64,000 nt of DNA from Amycolatopsis vastitatis (GTDB lineage: Bacteria; Actinomycetota; Actinomycetes; Mycobacteriales; Pseudonocardiaceae), in contig NZ_NMUL01000012.1 in NCBI RefSeq assembly GCF_002234595.1, positions 434,001 to 498,000 of the forward strand. Reading direction: 5' to 3'. The notes under the pieces are model-generated. The model was not told the origin of the DNA, did no database searches, and worked only from the letters and a program-made list of their open reading frames with translations. How positions within the stretch are numbered: position 1 is the stretch's first letter; each line of letters begins with the position of its first letter. The position numbers and the translations under genes are program-made. Of the stretch, positions 1-8,867 are shown piece by piece.

Positions 1-35
1 ACGCCAGGCTGTGGGCCCTCGGCTGAACGTGCGGG

Positions 36-74
36 AAGAGGCATCACCCGTGCAGACACGCGTGATGCCCTCTT
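36..74. terminator. Imperfect hairpin at the window edge
   Basis: AAGAG-GCATCAC (36-47) pairs with GTGATGC-C-CTCTT (62-74), with one bulged base. It lies between whatever precedes the window and the first gene. There is no T-run, so it may be an intergenic repeat rather than an intrinsic terminator. Its ACACGCGTGAT core resembles the 21-nt repeats near 19.6 and 48.0 kb. Confidence 0.4.
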
Positions 75-124
75 GCGCACGAAAGTCCGTGGCAGGGTGA
101 CCCGGGCGCTGGGAGCATGGCGGC

Positions 125-730
125 ATGTTCGAAGAGCAGCGCGTCCCCGACCGGCAGATCCGGGCCGCGCAGACGGACACGACCGTCCGGGTCTACCAGG
201 CCTATTCGCCCGAGATCGCCGACGCCGCGCTCGAGAAGCAGACTTTCGTCGCGCCGTTCAAGCGGGACCGGATGACGTGGATCAAGCCGTCGTTCCGGTG
301 GATGGCCTACCGCTGCGGCTACGGGCGCAAACCGGGGCAGGAGCGGATCCTCGCGATCGATATCACTCGTGACGGTTTCGAATGGGCCCTCGCGCACGCC
401 GCGCTCAGCAAACCCCGCCGCGACCAGGACACCGCCGCCTGGAAGCAGCAGCTCAAGACCAGCCCGGTCCGCATCCAGTGGGATCCCGAGCGAGATCTCG
501 ACCACACCGCGCTGAACTTCCGCGCCATCCAGATCGGTCTGAGCGGCGAAGCCGTCGACCGCTACGTCGACGAGTGGATCACCGGTATCACCGACGTCAC
601 ACCGGTCATGCGCGACATCGCCGGGCTCCTGGCCACCGACCAGCTCCACCTGGCGGTCAAGCTCGTCCCCCATGAGCCCCCGTACCCACTGAGCGAAGAC
701 CTCGCCCGGGCCATCGGAGCGTCCGCTTAG
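125..730 (+). CDS. DUF4291 family protein
   Basis: A 201-residue soluble protein. Its N-terminal half (RVYQAY, then the aromatic stretch RMTWIKPSFRWMAYR at about residues 60-74) matches what I know of the DUF4291 family, which has no established function and is scattered through bacteria and fungi. There is no signal peptide or membrane segment. The ATG at 125 follows a GGGAG about ten bases upstream. The stop codon overlaps by four bases the stop of the small gene on the opposite strand, so the two genes converge. The family call is from sequence pattern only; no catalytic residues can be assigned. Confidence 0.8.
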   Translation: MFEEQRVPDRQIRAAQTDTTVRVYQAYSPEIADAALEKQTFVAPFKRDRMTWIKPSFRWMAYRCGYGRKPGQERILAIDITRDGFEWALAHAALSKPRRDQDTAAWKQQLKTSPVRIQWDPERDLDHTALNFRAIQIGLSGEAVDRYVDEWITGITDVTPVMRDIAGLLATDQLHLAVKLVPHEPPYPLSEDLARAIGASA

Positions 731-999
731 GGCAGCGCCCGCCACTTCAGTGACCCCAGACCGGCCGCCTCGACGTCCGGCCGCGACGCCCACCGGACCG
801 TGCCCGGCCGGACGTGCACCCCGGCGCCGACCAGCCAGTCCGGCTCAGCCGGCTCGACCCACTCCATCTCCTCGAAGTCGGCCGGCGTCGGCCACACGGC
901 GGAGCACGAGTCGCACCGCAGCACGACCGCGCCGGACTCGGTGACCAGCGGCCGCACCAGGCCCTGGTCCCAGAACGACGGACATTCGACCAGCCACAT
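727..999 (-). CDS. Small CxxC protein, unknown function
   Basis: A 90-residue, acidic, tryptophan-rich protein. It has an isolated Cys near the N-terminus (VECPSFW) and a CDSC pair at about residues 29-32, which could hold zinc or a disulfide. I do not recognise the family. The ATG at 999 lies directly against a GGGAGG, so the true start may differ by a few codons. It converges on and overlaps the stop of the DUF4291 gene. Coding is supported by GC-rich third positions and by its fit between neighbours, not by homology. Confidence 0.55.
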   Translation of the reverse strand: MWLVECPSFWDQGLVRPLVTESGAVVLRCDSCSAVWPTPADFEEMEWVEPAEPDWLVGAGVHVRPGTVRWASRPDVEAAGLGSLKWRALP

Positions 1000-1111
1000 C
1001 CTCCCAGTGGAACGCGCCGCCGTGAACGGCCACGGGCCGGAGGACGAACCGGGGAGGAAGAGCCCGGAAACCCTGTACCGGGTCCAGGGCTTAAGGTTCC
1101 CTTAGCACATC

Positions 1112-1140
1112 TTGATCGTGTCAGTGACCGATACCCTAGT
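1112..1140 (+). promoter_or_regulatory. Possible kgd promoter
   Basis: TTGATC (1112-1117) and CCTAGT (1135-1140) are separated by 17 bases, a weak SigA-like pair. They lie about 120 bases before the GTG of kgd. The rest of 1000-1257 shows no further gene. Confidence 0.3.
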
Positions 1141-1257
1141 GCGCCACGCCTCACACAGGCCGGTTCCATCACATCGCGGTCACCGAGGGGGTTAGCCTGG
1201 TAGGCGCATCAGCGGATTCAAGATCGAGATCGAGACGGATAGAGGCGAGCCCCAGCC

Positions 1258-4200
1258 GTGTCCAGCAGCAGCCCTGCGTCACAGTTCGGCCCCAACGAGT
1301 GGCTGGTCGAAGAGATGTACGACCAGTTCCTCGCCGACCCTTCCTCAGTCGATGCCGCATGGCACGACTTCTTCGCGGACTTCAAGCCGACGCAGAACGC
1401 GCAGGCCAAGGCGGACACCGCCCGGCAGCAGCAGCAGGCCGATGTCAAGCCGGCCACCAACGGCCAGGCGGCGCAGCCCTCGGCCAAGGCCGTGCAGAAC
1501 GCGGAGTCGGCGGCCAAGCAGTCGGCCACCAAGCCGGCCCCCTCGAAGCCGGCACCCAGGCAGGCGGCCCCGAAGCCCGCCGCCAAGGCCGAGCCGAAGG
1601 CCGAAGCCAAGCCGCAGGCGAAGGAAGAGCCGGAGTCGAAGCAGCTGCGCGGCGCCGCGGCGGCCATCGCCAAGAACATGGACGCCTCGCTGAGCGTCCC
1701 CACCGCGACCAGCGTGCGCGCGGTCCCGGCGAAGCTGATGGCGGACAACCGCATCGTCATCAACAACCACCTCAAGCGCACCCGCGGCGGCAAGATCTCC
1801 TTCACGCACCTCATCGGCTACGCGATGGTGCGGGCGCTGAAGAGCTTCCCGAACATGAACCGGCACTACCAGCTGATCGACGGGAAGCCGTTCGCGGTCA
1901 CGCCGGAGCACGTCAACTTCGGCCTCGCGATCGACATGAAGGGCAAGGACGGCTCGCGCAACCTCGTCGTCGCCTCGATCAAGGGCGTCGAGGACATGAC
2001 GTTCCTGCAGTTCTGGCAGGCCTACGAGGACATCGTCAAGAAGGCCCGCAACAACAAGCTCACCGCGGACGACTTCGCCGGCACCACGATCTCGCTGACC
2101 AACCCGGGCGGCATCGGCACCAACCACTCGGTGCCCCGCCTGCAGGCCGGCCAGGGCGCGATCATCGGCGTCGGCGCCATGCAGTACCCGGCCGCCTTCG
2201 AGGGCACCAGCGAGAAGACGCTGGTCGACCTCGGCATCAGCAAGATCATGACGCTGACCTCGACCTACGACCACCGCATCATCCAGGGCGCGGAGTCGGG
2301 CGAGTTCCTCAAGCGCATCCACCAGCTGCTGCTCGGCGAGGACGGCTTCTACGACGACGTCTTCACGAGCCTGCGCCTGCCGTACGAGCCGATCCGCTGG
2401 GTCGCCGACATCCCGGACGGCCCGGTCGACAAGACCGCCCGCGTGATCGAGCTGATCGACGCGTTCCGGATGCGCGGCCACCTGATGGCCGACACCGACC
2501 CGCTGAACTACCGCCAGCGCAGCCACGCGGACCTGGACGTGCTGTCCCACGGTCTCACCCTTTGGGACCTCGACCGCGAGTTCCCGGTCGGCGGCTTCGC
2601 CGGCCAGGAGCGGATGAAGCTGCGCGACATCCTGGGCGTGCTGCGCAACTCGTACTGCCGCACGGTCGGCATCGAGTACACCCACATCCTCGACCCCGAG
2701 GAGCGCCGCTGGATCCAGGAGCGCGTCGAGATCCCGCACGAGAAGCCGGACCCCGCGGTCCAGAAGTACGTGCTCTCGAAGCTGAACGCCGCCGAGGCGT
2801 TCGAGACGTTCCTGCAGACCAAGTACGTCGGCCAGAAGCGCTTCTCGCTCGAAGGCGGCGAGACGGCGATCCCGCTGCTCGACACCATCCTCGACAAGGC
2901 CGCCGAGCACGAGCTGGACGAGGTCGTCATCGGCATGCCGCACCGCGGCAGGCTGAACGTCCTGGCCAACATCGTCGGCAAGCCGATCAGCCAGATCTTC
3001 CAGGAGTTCGAGGGCAACCTCGACCCGGGCCAGGCGCACGGCTCCGGTGACGTGAAGTACCACCTCGGCGCCGAGGGCAAGTACTTCCGGATGTTCGGCG
3101 ACGGCGAGACGAAGGTGTCGCTGACGGCGAACCCGTCCCACCTGGAGACGGTCGACCCGGTGCTCGAGGGCATCGTCCGCGCCAAGCAGGACATCCTCGA
3201 CAAGGGCGGCGAGGGCTACACCGTGCTGCCGGTCCTGATGCACGGTGACGCGGCCTTCGCGGGCCAGGGCGTCGTCGCCGAGACGCTGAACCTGTCGCTG
3301 CTGCGCGGGTACCGCACCGGCGGCACCGTGCACGTCATCGTCAACAACCAGGTCGGCTTCACGACCGCGCCGGAGCACTCGCGCTCGTCGCAGTACGCCA
3401 CCGATGTCGCGAAGATGATCGGCTCGCCGATCTTCCACGTGAACGGCGACGACCCGGAGGCCGCGCACTGGGTGGCCAAGCTGGCCGTCGAGTACCGGCA
3501 GGCGTTCCACAAGGACGTCGTCATCGACCTCATCTGCTACCGCCGCCGCGGCCACAACGAGGGCGACGACCCGTCGATGACGCAGCCGGCGATGTACGAC
3601 ATCATCGACACCAAGCGCTCGGTGCGGAAGACCTACACCGAGTCGCTGATCGGCCGCGGCGACATCTCCGTCGAAGAGGCTGAGGCCGCGCTGCGCGACT
3701 TCTCGAGCCAGCTGGAGCACGTCTTCAACGAGGTGCGCGAGCTGGAGAAGCACCCGGCGAAGGCCAGCCCCTCCGTCGAGGAGGAGCAGCAGGTGCCGGC
3801 CAAGGTGGCGACGGCGATCACCGGCGAGACGCTGGAGCACATCGGCGACGCGTTCGTGAACGTGCCGGACGGCTTCACCCCGCACCCGCGCGTCAAGCCG
3901 GTCATGGAGCGCCGCCACAAGATGTCCCGCGAGGGCGACATCGACTGGGCGTTCGGCGAATTGCTGGCGTTCGGGTCGCTGGCGATGGAGGGCCGGCTGG
4001 TCCGGCTGTCCGGCCAGGACTCGCGGCGCGGCACGTTCACCCAGCGGCACTCGGTCTTCATCGACCGCAAGACCGGCCAGGAGTACTCGCCGCTGCAGAA
4101 CCTGGCCGACGGCCAGGGCCGCGTGATGATCTACGACTCGGCGCTGTCGGAGTACGCGGCCGTCGGCTTCGAGTACGGCTACTCGGTGGCGAACTCCGAG

Positions 4201-4968
4201 GCGCTGGTGATGTGGGAAGCGCAGTTCGGTGACTTCGTCAACGGCGCGCAGACCGTCATCGACGAGTACATCTCCTCGGGCGAGGCCAAGTGGGGCCAGC
4301 GTTCGGACGTCGTGCTGCTGCTGCCGCATGGCCACGAGGGCCAGGGCCCGGACCACACGTCCGGCCGCATCGAGCGGTTCCTCTCGCTGTGCGCGGAGGG
4401 CTCGATGACGGTGGCGGTGCCGTCCACCCCGGCGAACTACTTCCACCTGCTGCGCCGCCACGCCCTCGACGGCATCCAGCGCCCGCTGGTCGTCTTCACG
4501 CCGAAGTCGATGCTGCGCAACAAGGCCGCGACGTCGGGTGTCGAGGACTTCACCGGCGAAAGCCGCTTCATGTCCGTCATCGACGACGTCACGCCGGACC
4601 CGGCGAAGATCCGCAAGGTGCTGCTGACCTCCGGGAAGCTGTACTGGGAGCTGGTGGCCGAGCGGACGAAGCGCGAGGCCGACGACGTCGCGATCGTGCG
4701 GATCGAGCAGTACTACCCGCTGCCGAAGAAGAAGCTGCTGGCGGCGCTGGAGCGGTACACGAACGCGACGCAGGTCGCGTGGGTCCAGGAGGAGCCGGAG
4801 AACCAGGGTGCGTGGCCGTTCTTCGGCCTGAACCTGCCCCGGAAGTTCCCGGAGGTGCTCTCGGGCCTGCAGGTCGTCTCGCGTCGCCCGATGGCGGCCC
4901 CCTCAGCCGGCTCGTCCAAGGTGCACGAGGTGGAGCAGAAGGCGCTGATCGCGAAGGCGTTCGACTGA
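1258..4968 (+). CDS. kgd: Multifunctional 2-oxoglutarate decarboxylase/dehydrogenase (Kgd/OdhA)
   Basis: At 1236 residues this is the actinobacterial fusion enzyme, not the ~930-residue E1o of proteobacteria. The order is: a short E1 N-terminal segment (about 1-45, PNEWLVEEMYDQF), an Ala/Pro/Lys-rich linker (45-120), an E2-type succinyltransferase domain (about 125-355) ending in TYDHRIIQGAE with the catalytic His near 339, then the thiamine-diphosphate E1 domain to the C-terminus with GMPHRGRLN and HGDAAFAGQG (about 662). It decarboxylates 2-oxoglutarate in the TCA cycle and works with the E2p and E3 subunits of pyruvate dehydrogenase, encoded elsewhere. In relatives the FHA protein GarA/OdhI inhibits it; that gene is not here. 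Start: GTG at 1258. It is followed by a strong terminator and is transcribed alone. Confidence 0.97.
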   Translation: MSSSSPASQFGPNEWLVEEMYDQFLADPSSVDAAWHDFFADFKPTQNAQAKADTARQQQQADVKPATNGQAAQPSAKAVQNAESAAKQSATKPAPSKPAPRQAAPKPAAKAEPKAEAKPQAKEEPESKQLRGAAAAIAKNMDASLSVPTATSVRAVPAKLMADNRIVINNHLKRTRGGKISFTHLIGYAMVRALKSFPNMNRHYQLIDGKPFAVTPEHVNFGLAIDMKGKDGSRNLVVASIKGVEDMTFLQFWQAYEDIVKKARNNKLTADDFAGTTISLTNPGGIGTNHSVPRLQAGQGAIIGVGAMQYPAAFEGTSEKTLVDLGISKIMTLTSTYDHRIIQGAESGEFLKRIHQLLLGEDGFYDDVFTSLRLPYEPIRWVADIPDGPVDKTARVIELIDAFRMRGHLMADTDPLNYRQRSHADLDVLSHGLTLWDLDREFPVGGFAGQERMKLRDILGVLRNSYCRTVGIEYTHILDPEERRWIQERVEIPHEKPDPAVQKYVLSKLNAAEAFETFLQTKYVGQKRFSLEGGETAIPLLDTILDKAAEHELDEVVIGMPHRGRLNVLANIVGKPISQIFQEFEGNLDPGQAHGSGDVKYHLGAEGKYFRMFGDGETKVSLTANPSHLETVDPVLEGIVRAKQDILDKGGEGYTVLPVLMHGDAAFAGQGVVAETLNLSLLRGYRTGGTVHVIVNNQVGFTTAPEHSRSSQYATDVAKMIGSPIFHVNGDDPEAAHWVAKLAVEYRQAFHKDVVIDLICYRRRGHNEGDDPSMTQPAMYDIIDTKRSVRKTYTESLIGRGDISVEEAEAALRDFSSQLEHVFNEVRELEKHPAKASPSVEEEQQVPAKVATAITGETLEHIGDAFVNVPDGFTPHPRVKPVMERRHKMSREGDIDWAFGELLAFGSLAMEGRLVRLSGQDSRRGTFTQRHSVFIDRKTGQEYSPLQNLADGQGRVMIYDSALSEYAAVGFEYGYSVANSEALVMWEAQFGDFVNGAQTVIDEYISSGEAKWGQRSDVVLLLPHGHEGQGPDHTSGRIERFLSLCAEGSMTVAVPSTPANYFHLLRRHALDGIQRPLVVFTPKSMLRNKAATSGVEDFTGESRFMSVIDDVTPDPAKIRKVLLTSGKLYWELVAERTKREADDVAIVRIEQYYPLPKKKLLAALERYTNATQVAWVQEEPENQGAWPFFGLNLPRKFPEVLSGLQVVSRRPMAAPSAGSSKVHEVEQKALIAKAFD

Positions 4969-4979
4969 TCGCTTGACCA

Positions 4980-5024
4980 CGACGAAGGCCTCCTCGCCAT
5001 CCACAGGCGAGGAGGCCTTCGTCG
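4980..5024 (+). terminator. Rho-independent-like terminator after kgd
   Basis: Two perfectly complementary 19-base arms (4980-4998 and 5006-5024; core AAGGCCTCCTCGCC) around a 7-base loop begin ten bases after the kgd stop. A U-tract is lacking, as is common in actinomycetes. Confidence 0.75.
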
Positions 5025-5127
5025 TCGCACCCCCCGGAACTGTCGGTGCCCTCCGGTAGCGTGGAAACCGGGGGGCGCAGCCCAAATCGATTGCCCTCCG
5101 CCGCCGGTTCACGGCAAGGTGGCGATC

Positions 5128-5646
5128 ATGCTGATCCGCCGGGAGACGCCCGCCGACCGCACCGCGATCCACGCCGTCCACAGCGCGGCGTTCCGGCGCG
5201 AGGAAGGCGTGACCCCCGTCGAGGCGCCCCTCGTGGACGAACTCCGTGCCGAAGGCGACCTGATCGGCGCGTTGTCGCTGGTGGCCCTCCACGAGGGCGA
5301 CGTCGTCGGGCACGTGTGCTGCAGCCGGGCCCGCGTCGGCGACGACCCGGGCGCCGCCGTCGGGCTCGGTCCGCTCGGCGTGCTGCCCGCACACCAGGCG
5401 AGCGGCGTCGGCTCGGCGTTGATGCACGCGGTCGTCGGCGCGGCGGACGCGCTCGGTTACGGCCTGGTCGTCCTGCTCGGCGAGCCCGCCTACTACTCGC
5501 GGTTCGGGTTCGTCACGGCGTCGGACCTGTCGATCACCGCACCGGAACCGCGGTGGGGCCGGTACTTCCAGGCGCGGACGCTCTCCGCGTACCAGCCCAC
5601 CCAGGCGGGCGCGTTCGAGTACGCGCCGGCGTTCTCCCGAATCTGA
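5128..5646 (+). CDS. GNAT family N-acetyltransferase
   Basis: A 172-residue acetyl-CoA-dependent acyltransferase of the YhbS type. The GNAT core is visible: LGPLGVLPAHQASGVGSALM carries the Q/RxxGxG/A pyrophosphate-binding loop (about residues 74-93), followed by LLGEPAYYSRFGF. The substrate is unknown. A GTG nine bases upstream (5119) is an alternative start. The next gene starts 14 bases after this stop, so the two are probably co-transcribed. Confidence 0.85.
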   Translation: MLIRRETPADRTAIHAVHSAAFRREEGVTPVEAPLVDELRAEGDLIGALSLVALHEGDVVGHVCCSRARVGDDPGAAVGLGPLGVLPAHQASGVGSALMHAVVGAADALGYGLVVLLGEPAYYSRFGFVTASDLSITAPEPRWGRYFQARTLSAYQPTQAGAFEYAPAFSRI

Positions 5647-5660
5647 AGAGGAGCCTTCGC

Positions 5661-6641
5661 ATGTACGAACCCCGCTCGTCCGTGGGCGTCCGCATCAACC
5701 GCGAGCAGCCGCCGTCCCGGCTGATCGAACTGGCCAAGCAGGCCGAAGCCGCGGGGCTCGACGAAGTCTGGCTGGTCGAGGACTGCTTCTGGGCGGCCGG
5801 CATCGCCACGGTCTCGACGGCGCTGGCGGTGACCTCGACGATCAAGGTGGGCATCGGGGTGCTGCCGGCGGTCGCGCGCAACCCGGCGATCGCGGCGATG
5901 GAGATCGCGGCGCTGGCCGAGCTGCACCCGGGCCGGCTGATCGCCGGGTTCGGGCACGGCGTCCCGTCGTGGATGCGCCAGATCGGCGCGTACCCCGCTT
6001 CGCCGCTGGCAGCGCTGGAAGAGACGCTGGTGGCGGTCCGCCGGCTGCTGGCAGGCGAGCGGGTCTCGGTGACCGGCAAGCACGTCAGTCTCGACGAGGT
6101 CGAGCTGGTCTTCCCGCCGGCCTCGCCACCCCCGCTGGTGGCGGGCGTCCGCCGCCCGAAGTCCCTGGCGATCGCGGGCGCGAACGCCGACGGGACCATC
6201 CTCGCCGAGCCGTCGCCGCCGGAGTACGTGCGGACGGCGCTGGCGGGCATCGCTCCCGGCCGCGCTGCGGAAGGCGCACCGCCCCACCACGCACTGGTGA
6301 CGTACAACTGGCTGGCACTGGGCGACCGCGAGCGCGCCCGCCGGACGGTGGCGGAGTCACTGACCCCGGGCGCGCGGGTCCAGGTGGAAGGGCTGCCGTT
6401 CGCCTCGGAACTGCTGGAGCTGGTCGACTCGACGTCCACAGTGGACGAACTGGCGGCGGGCCTGCGTCCGGAGTGGATCGACCGGCTCGCCATCTGCGGC
6501 GACCTGGACGACTGCGTGGCAGCGGTCCGTTCCCTGCATGAAGCGGGCAGCGGCTCGGTCGTGTTGCTGCCGCTGCCGGAGGAGCCGCCGGAGCGTGGCA
6601 TCGAGGACGCGGGCCGGGTGGCCGAGGCCCTGCGCGGCTAG
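5661..6641 (+). CDS. LLM class flavin-dependent oxidoreductase
   Basis: A 326-residue luciferase-like monooxygenase-family TIM barrel, possibly using coenzyme F420, which actinomycetes commonly use with this family. Visible family features are LAKQAEAAGLDEVWLVED near the N-terminus, the segment IKVGIGVLPAVARNP (about 66-80), and AGFGHGVPSWMRQIG. The substrate cannot be predicted. The ATG at 5661 has an AGAGGAG 8-15 bases upstream. It follows the GNAT gene closely, and its stop overlaps the stop of the convergent transporter operon. Confidence 0.87.
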   Translation: MYEPRSSVGVRINREQPPSRLIELAKQAEAAGLDEVWLVEDCFWAAGIATVSTALAVTSTIKVGIGVLPAVARNPAIAAMEIAALAELHPGRLIAGFGHGVPSWMRQIGAYPASPLAALEETLVAVRRLLAGERVSVTGKHVSLDEVELVFPPASPPPLVAGVRRPKSLAIAGANADGTILAEPSPPEYVRTALAGIAPGRAAEGAPPHHALVTYNWLALGDRERARRTVAESLTPGARVQVEGLPFASELLELVDSTSTVDELAAGLRPEWIDRLAICGDLDDCVAAVRSLHEAGSGSVVLLPLPEEPPERGIEDAGRVAEALRG

Positions 6642-7522
6642 GACTTCAAGTTGTTGCGGGCGAGGAAGTCCTCGGCGATGTCGAGGGGGTTGCGCTTTTC
6701 CTCGGTGAACTCGACGTTGAGCCGCGTCAGCTGCTCGGTCGTCAGCGCCGCCGACACCCGGTTCAGTGCGGCCACCTCGGCTGGGGACAGCGTCCCGCGC
6801 GCCACCAGTGGCACGATGTTCTGCGCCGGGAACATGTTCTTGTCGTCGACCAGCGGCACGAACCCGTTCGCGGCGATCGTCGACGACGTGCTGAACAGGT
6901 CCGCCACCTGCACCTCGCCGGACTTCAGCGCCGCCACCGTCACCGGCCCGCCGGTGTCGGTCGTGCGGATCTCCTTGAACTCGCAGCCGTACAGGGACTT
7001 GATCTTGTCCTTCCAGCGGCTGCTCCACTGACCCGGCCCGCCGAACACCAGCTCCCGGCACCGCCGCCCCAGGTCGGAGAACGTCTTCACCCCCGCGGAG
7101 GCCAGCTGCGGCCCGACGACGAGCAGGTCCTTGTCCTCGGCCGGCGCCTGGTCCAGCACCTCGAACCCGGCCGGGATCTGGCGGCGCAGCTGCGCGTAGA
7201 CGTCCTGGGGTGTCGTCGCGGTGGTGTCCTTGTCGAAGTACCGCAACAGGTTCCCGCTGTAGTCGGGCACGACCGACAGCGACTTGTCCTGCAGTGCCTT
7301 GACGACGACTTCGCGGCTGCCGACCGGCGGCCGCACGGTCACGTTCGTGGCACCCGCGTTTCGCAGCGCGCCGGCGTAGATCTGGGCCAGCAGCAGGCTT
7401 TCCCCGACGTCGGACGCGCCGATGATGATGTCCCCCGTCGCGCCGCCCTCGCCGCCGCCCGCCAGCGGGTTGCCGCAGCCGGCCGCCAACACCAAAACCA
7501 CCAGCAAGACCAGCCGCTTCAC
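6638..7522 (-). CDS. Osmoprotectant ABC transporter, substrate-binding lipoprotein
   Basis: A 294-residue lipoprotein: the N-terminus KRLVLLVVLVLAAGC gives a type II signal peptide with the lipidated Cys at about residue 16, followed by an OpuAC/ProX-type glycine-betaine/choline-binding fold (DIIIGASDVGESLLLAQIY). It is last in the operon. The GTG start overlaps the permease stop in a GTGA. It should be anchored outside the membrane and deliver betaine, carnitine or choline to the two permeases. Which quaternary amine it prefers cannot be read from sequence. Confidence 0.9.
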   Translation of the reverse strand: MKRLVLLVVLVLAAGCGNPLAGGGEGGATGDIIIGASDVGESLLLAQIYAGALRNAGATNVTVRPPVGSREVVVKALQDKSLSVVPDYSGNLLRYFDKDTTATTPQDVYAQLRRQIPAGFEVLDQAPAEDKDLLVVGPQLASAGVKTFSDLGRRCRELVFGGPGQWSSRWKDKIKSLYGCEFKEIRTTDTGGPVTVAALKSGEVQVADLFSTSSTIAANGFVPLVDDKNMFPAQNIVPLVARGTLSPAEVAALNRVSAALTTEQLTRLNVEFTEEKRNPLDIAEDFLARNNLKS

Positions 7523-8202
7523 GCCGTCACCTTCTTCTCCGCCGCGGCGAGCCGGACACCCCGCGGCACCAGAGCCCGGTTCAAGACCGCGAAGAGCAGA
7601 TCCAGGACGATGGCCAGCAACGTCGTCAGCAGCGCGCCCGCGATGACCTCGGAATAGTCCAAAATGGCCAGTCCGTCGAGCAGGAACCGGCCCAGGCCAC
7701 CGAGTCCGACGTACGCGGCCACCGCGGCGGTCGCCACCAGCTGCAGCACGGCGTTGCGGATGCCGCCGAGCACGAGCGGCAGCGAGATCGGCACCTCGAC
7801 CTGCCACAGCCGCTGCCAGCCGGTCATGCCGACGCCTTCGGCGGCGTCGACCACGCCGTGGTCGGTCGCCTGCAGCCCGGCGTACGTCCCGGCCAGGATC
7901 GGCGGCACGGCCAGCACGACGAGCCCGATGATCGTCGAGGTGACACTCTCGGTGAAGAGCAGGAACAGGAAAGTGACGAGCCCGAGCGTCGGCAGTGCGC
8001 GGATCGCGTTGCCGGCGCTGACCAGCGCGACGCCGCCGCGTCCGGTGTGGCCCACGAACAGCCCCAGCGGGACGGCGATGACCAGCGCGATCGCCAGCGA
8101 CAGGAACGTGTAGCCGAGGTGCTCCAGCAGCCGCTGCGGAACGCCGTCCGGGCCCGACCAGTGGGCCGGGTCGCCGAACCAGCGGAAGAGATCGGTGATC
8201 AC
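7519..8202 (-). CDS. Osmoprotectant ABC transporter permease (second)
   Basis: A 227-residue ProW/OpuCB-type inner-membrane permease with five to six hydrophobic segments and the EAA loop AEGVGMTGWQRLWQVEVPIS, which docks on the ATPase. The GTG at 8202 overlaps the preceding permease stop in a GTGA, which fixes the start over an in-frame codon seven codons further upstream. It forms the channel with the neighbouring permease. Confidence 0.92.
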   Translation of the reverse strand: MITDLFRWFGDPAHWSGPDGVPQRLLEHLGYTFLSLAIALVIAVPLGLFVGHTGRGGVALVSAGNAIRALPTLGLVTFLFLLFTESVTSTIIGLVVLAVPPILAGTYAGLQATDHGVVDAAEGVGMTGWQRLWQVEVPISLPLVLGGIRNAVLQLVATAAVAAYVGLGGLGRFLLDGLAILDYSEVIAGALLTTLLAIVLDLLFAVLNRALVPRGVRLAAAEKKVTA

Positions 8203-8867
8203 GGCGCCCCCACCCGGGTCCACGGCGTCAGCAGGTTTCGCGAGCCCACCAGCACCAGGTCGACGACCAGCGCCAGCAGCAGCGTCAGCACGATGCCGAC
8301 GACGATCGGCGAGAAGTACTCGCGCTGGAAGCCGTCGGTGAACAGCACGCCCATCCCGCCGGTGCCGATCAGCGCGCCGACGCTGACCAGGCTGATGTTG
8401 CTGACCGACGCCACCCGCACGCCGGCCGCGAGCACCGGCACCGACAGCGGGAGTTCGACGGCGAAGAACCGGCGCAGCGGCTTGTACCCGACGGCGGTGG
8501 CGGCGGCGATCACCGGCGGCGGCACGGCGTCCAGCGCGTCGAGCACCGGGCGGACCAGCAGGGCCGTGGTGTAGATCGTCAGCGCGACGACGACGTTGAC
8601 GCTGTCCAGGATCTTCGACCCGATCAGGCCGGGGATGACGACGAACAGCGCGAGCGACGGGATCGTGTAGAGCAGGTTGGCCAGCACCATGACCACCTGC
8701 CGGACGGGTGACCAGCGGTGGCCCAGCCAGCCGGCCGCGATCGCCAGCACGATCCCGACCACGAGCGGGAGCAGCGCGAGGTAGACGTGATCCCCGAGGT
8801 CACCGAGGATCTGGACGCGGTTGTTCGCGCTGCTCAGGTAACGCCCGAGCTCGTCGAAGAAACTCAT
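8199..8867 (-). CDS. Osmoprotectant ABC transporter permease (first)
   Basis: A 222-residue ProW-like permease, paralogous to the next gene. It has hydrophobic helices such as HVYLALLPLVVGIVLAIAAG and an EAA-like loop (TAVGYKPLRRFFAVELPLS). The ATG overlaps the ATPase stop in an ATGA, so the four genes are translationally coupled. Two distinct permeases fit the OpuC type rather than the single-permease OpuA type. Confidence 0.92.
   Translation of the reverse strand: MSFFDELGRYLSSANNRVQILGDLGDHVYLALLPLVVGIVLAIAAGWLGHRWSPVRQVVMVLANLLYTIPSLALFVVIPGLIGSKILDSVNVVVALTIYTTALLVRPVLDALDAVPPPVIAAATAVGYKPLRRFFAVELPLSVPVLAAGVRVASVSNISLVSVGALIGTGGMGVLFTDGFQREYFSPIVVGIVLTLLLALVVDLVLVGSRNLLTPWTRVGAP

Noticed and set aside
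1345..4461. A 1038-codon open frame antisense to kgd
   Set aside because: It is a shadow of high-GC third positions in kgd; its translation is low-complexity (Arg/Val/Leu/Asp/His) and matches no family.
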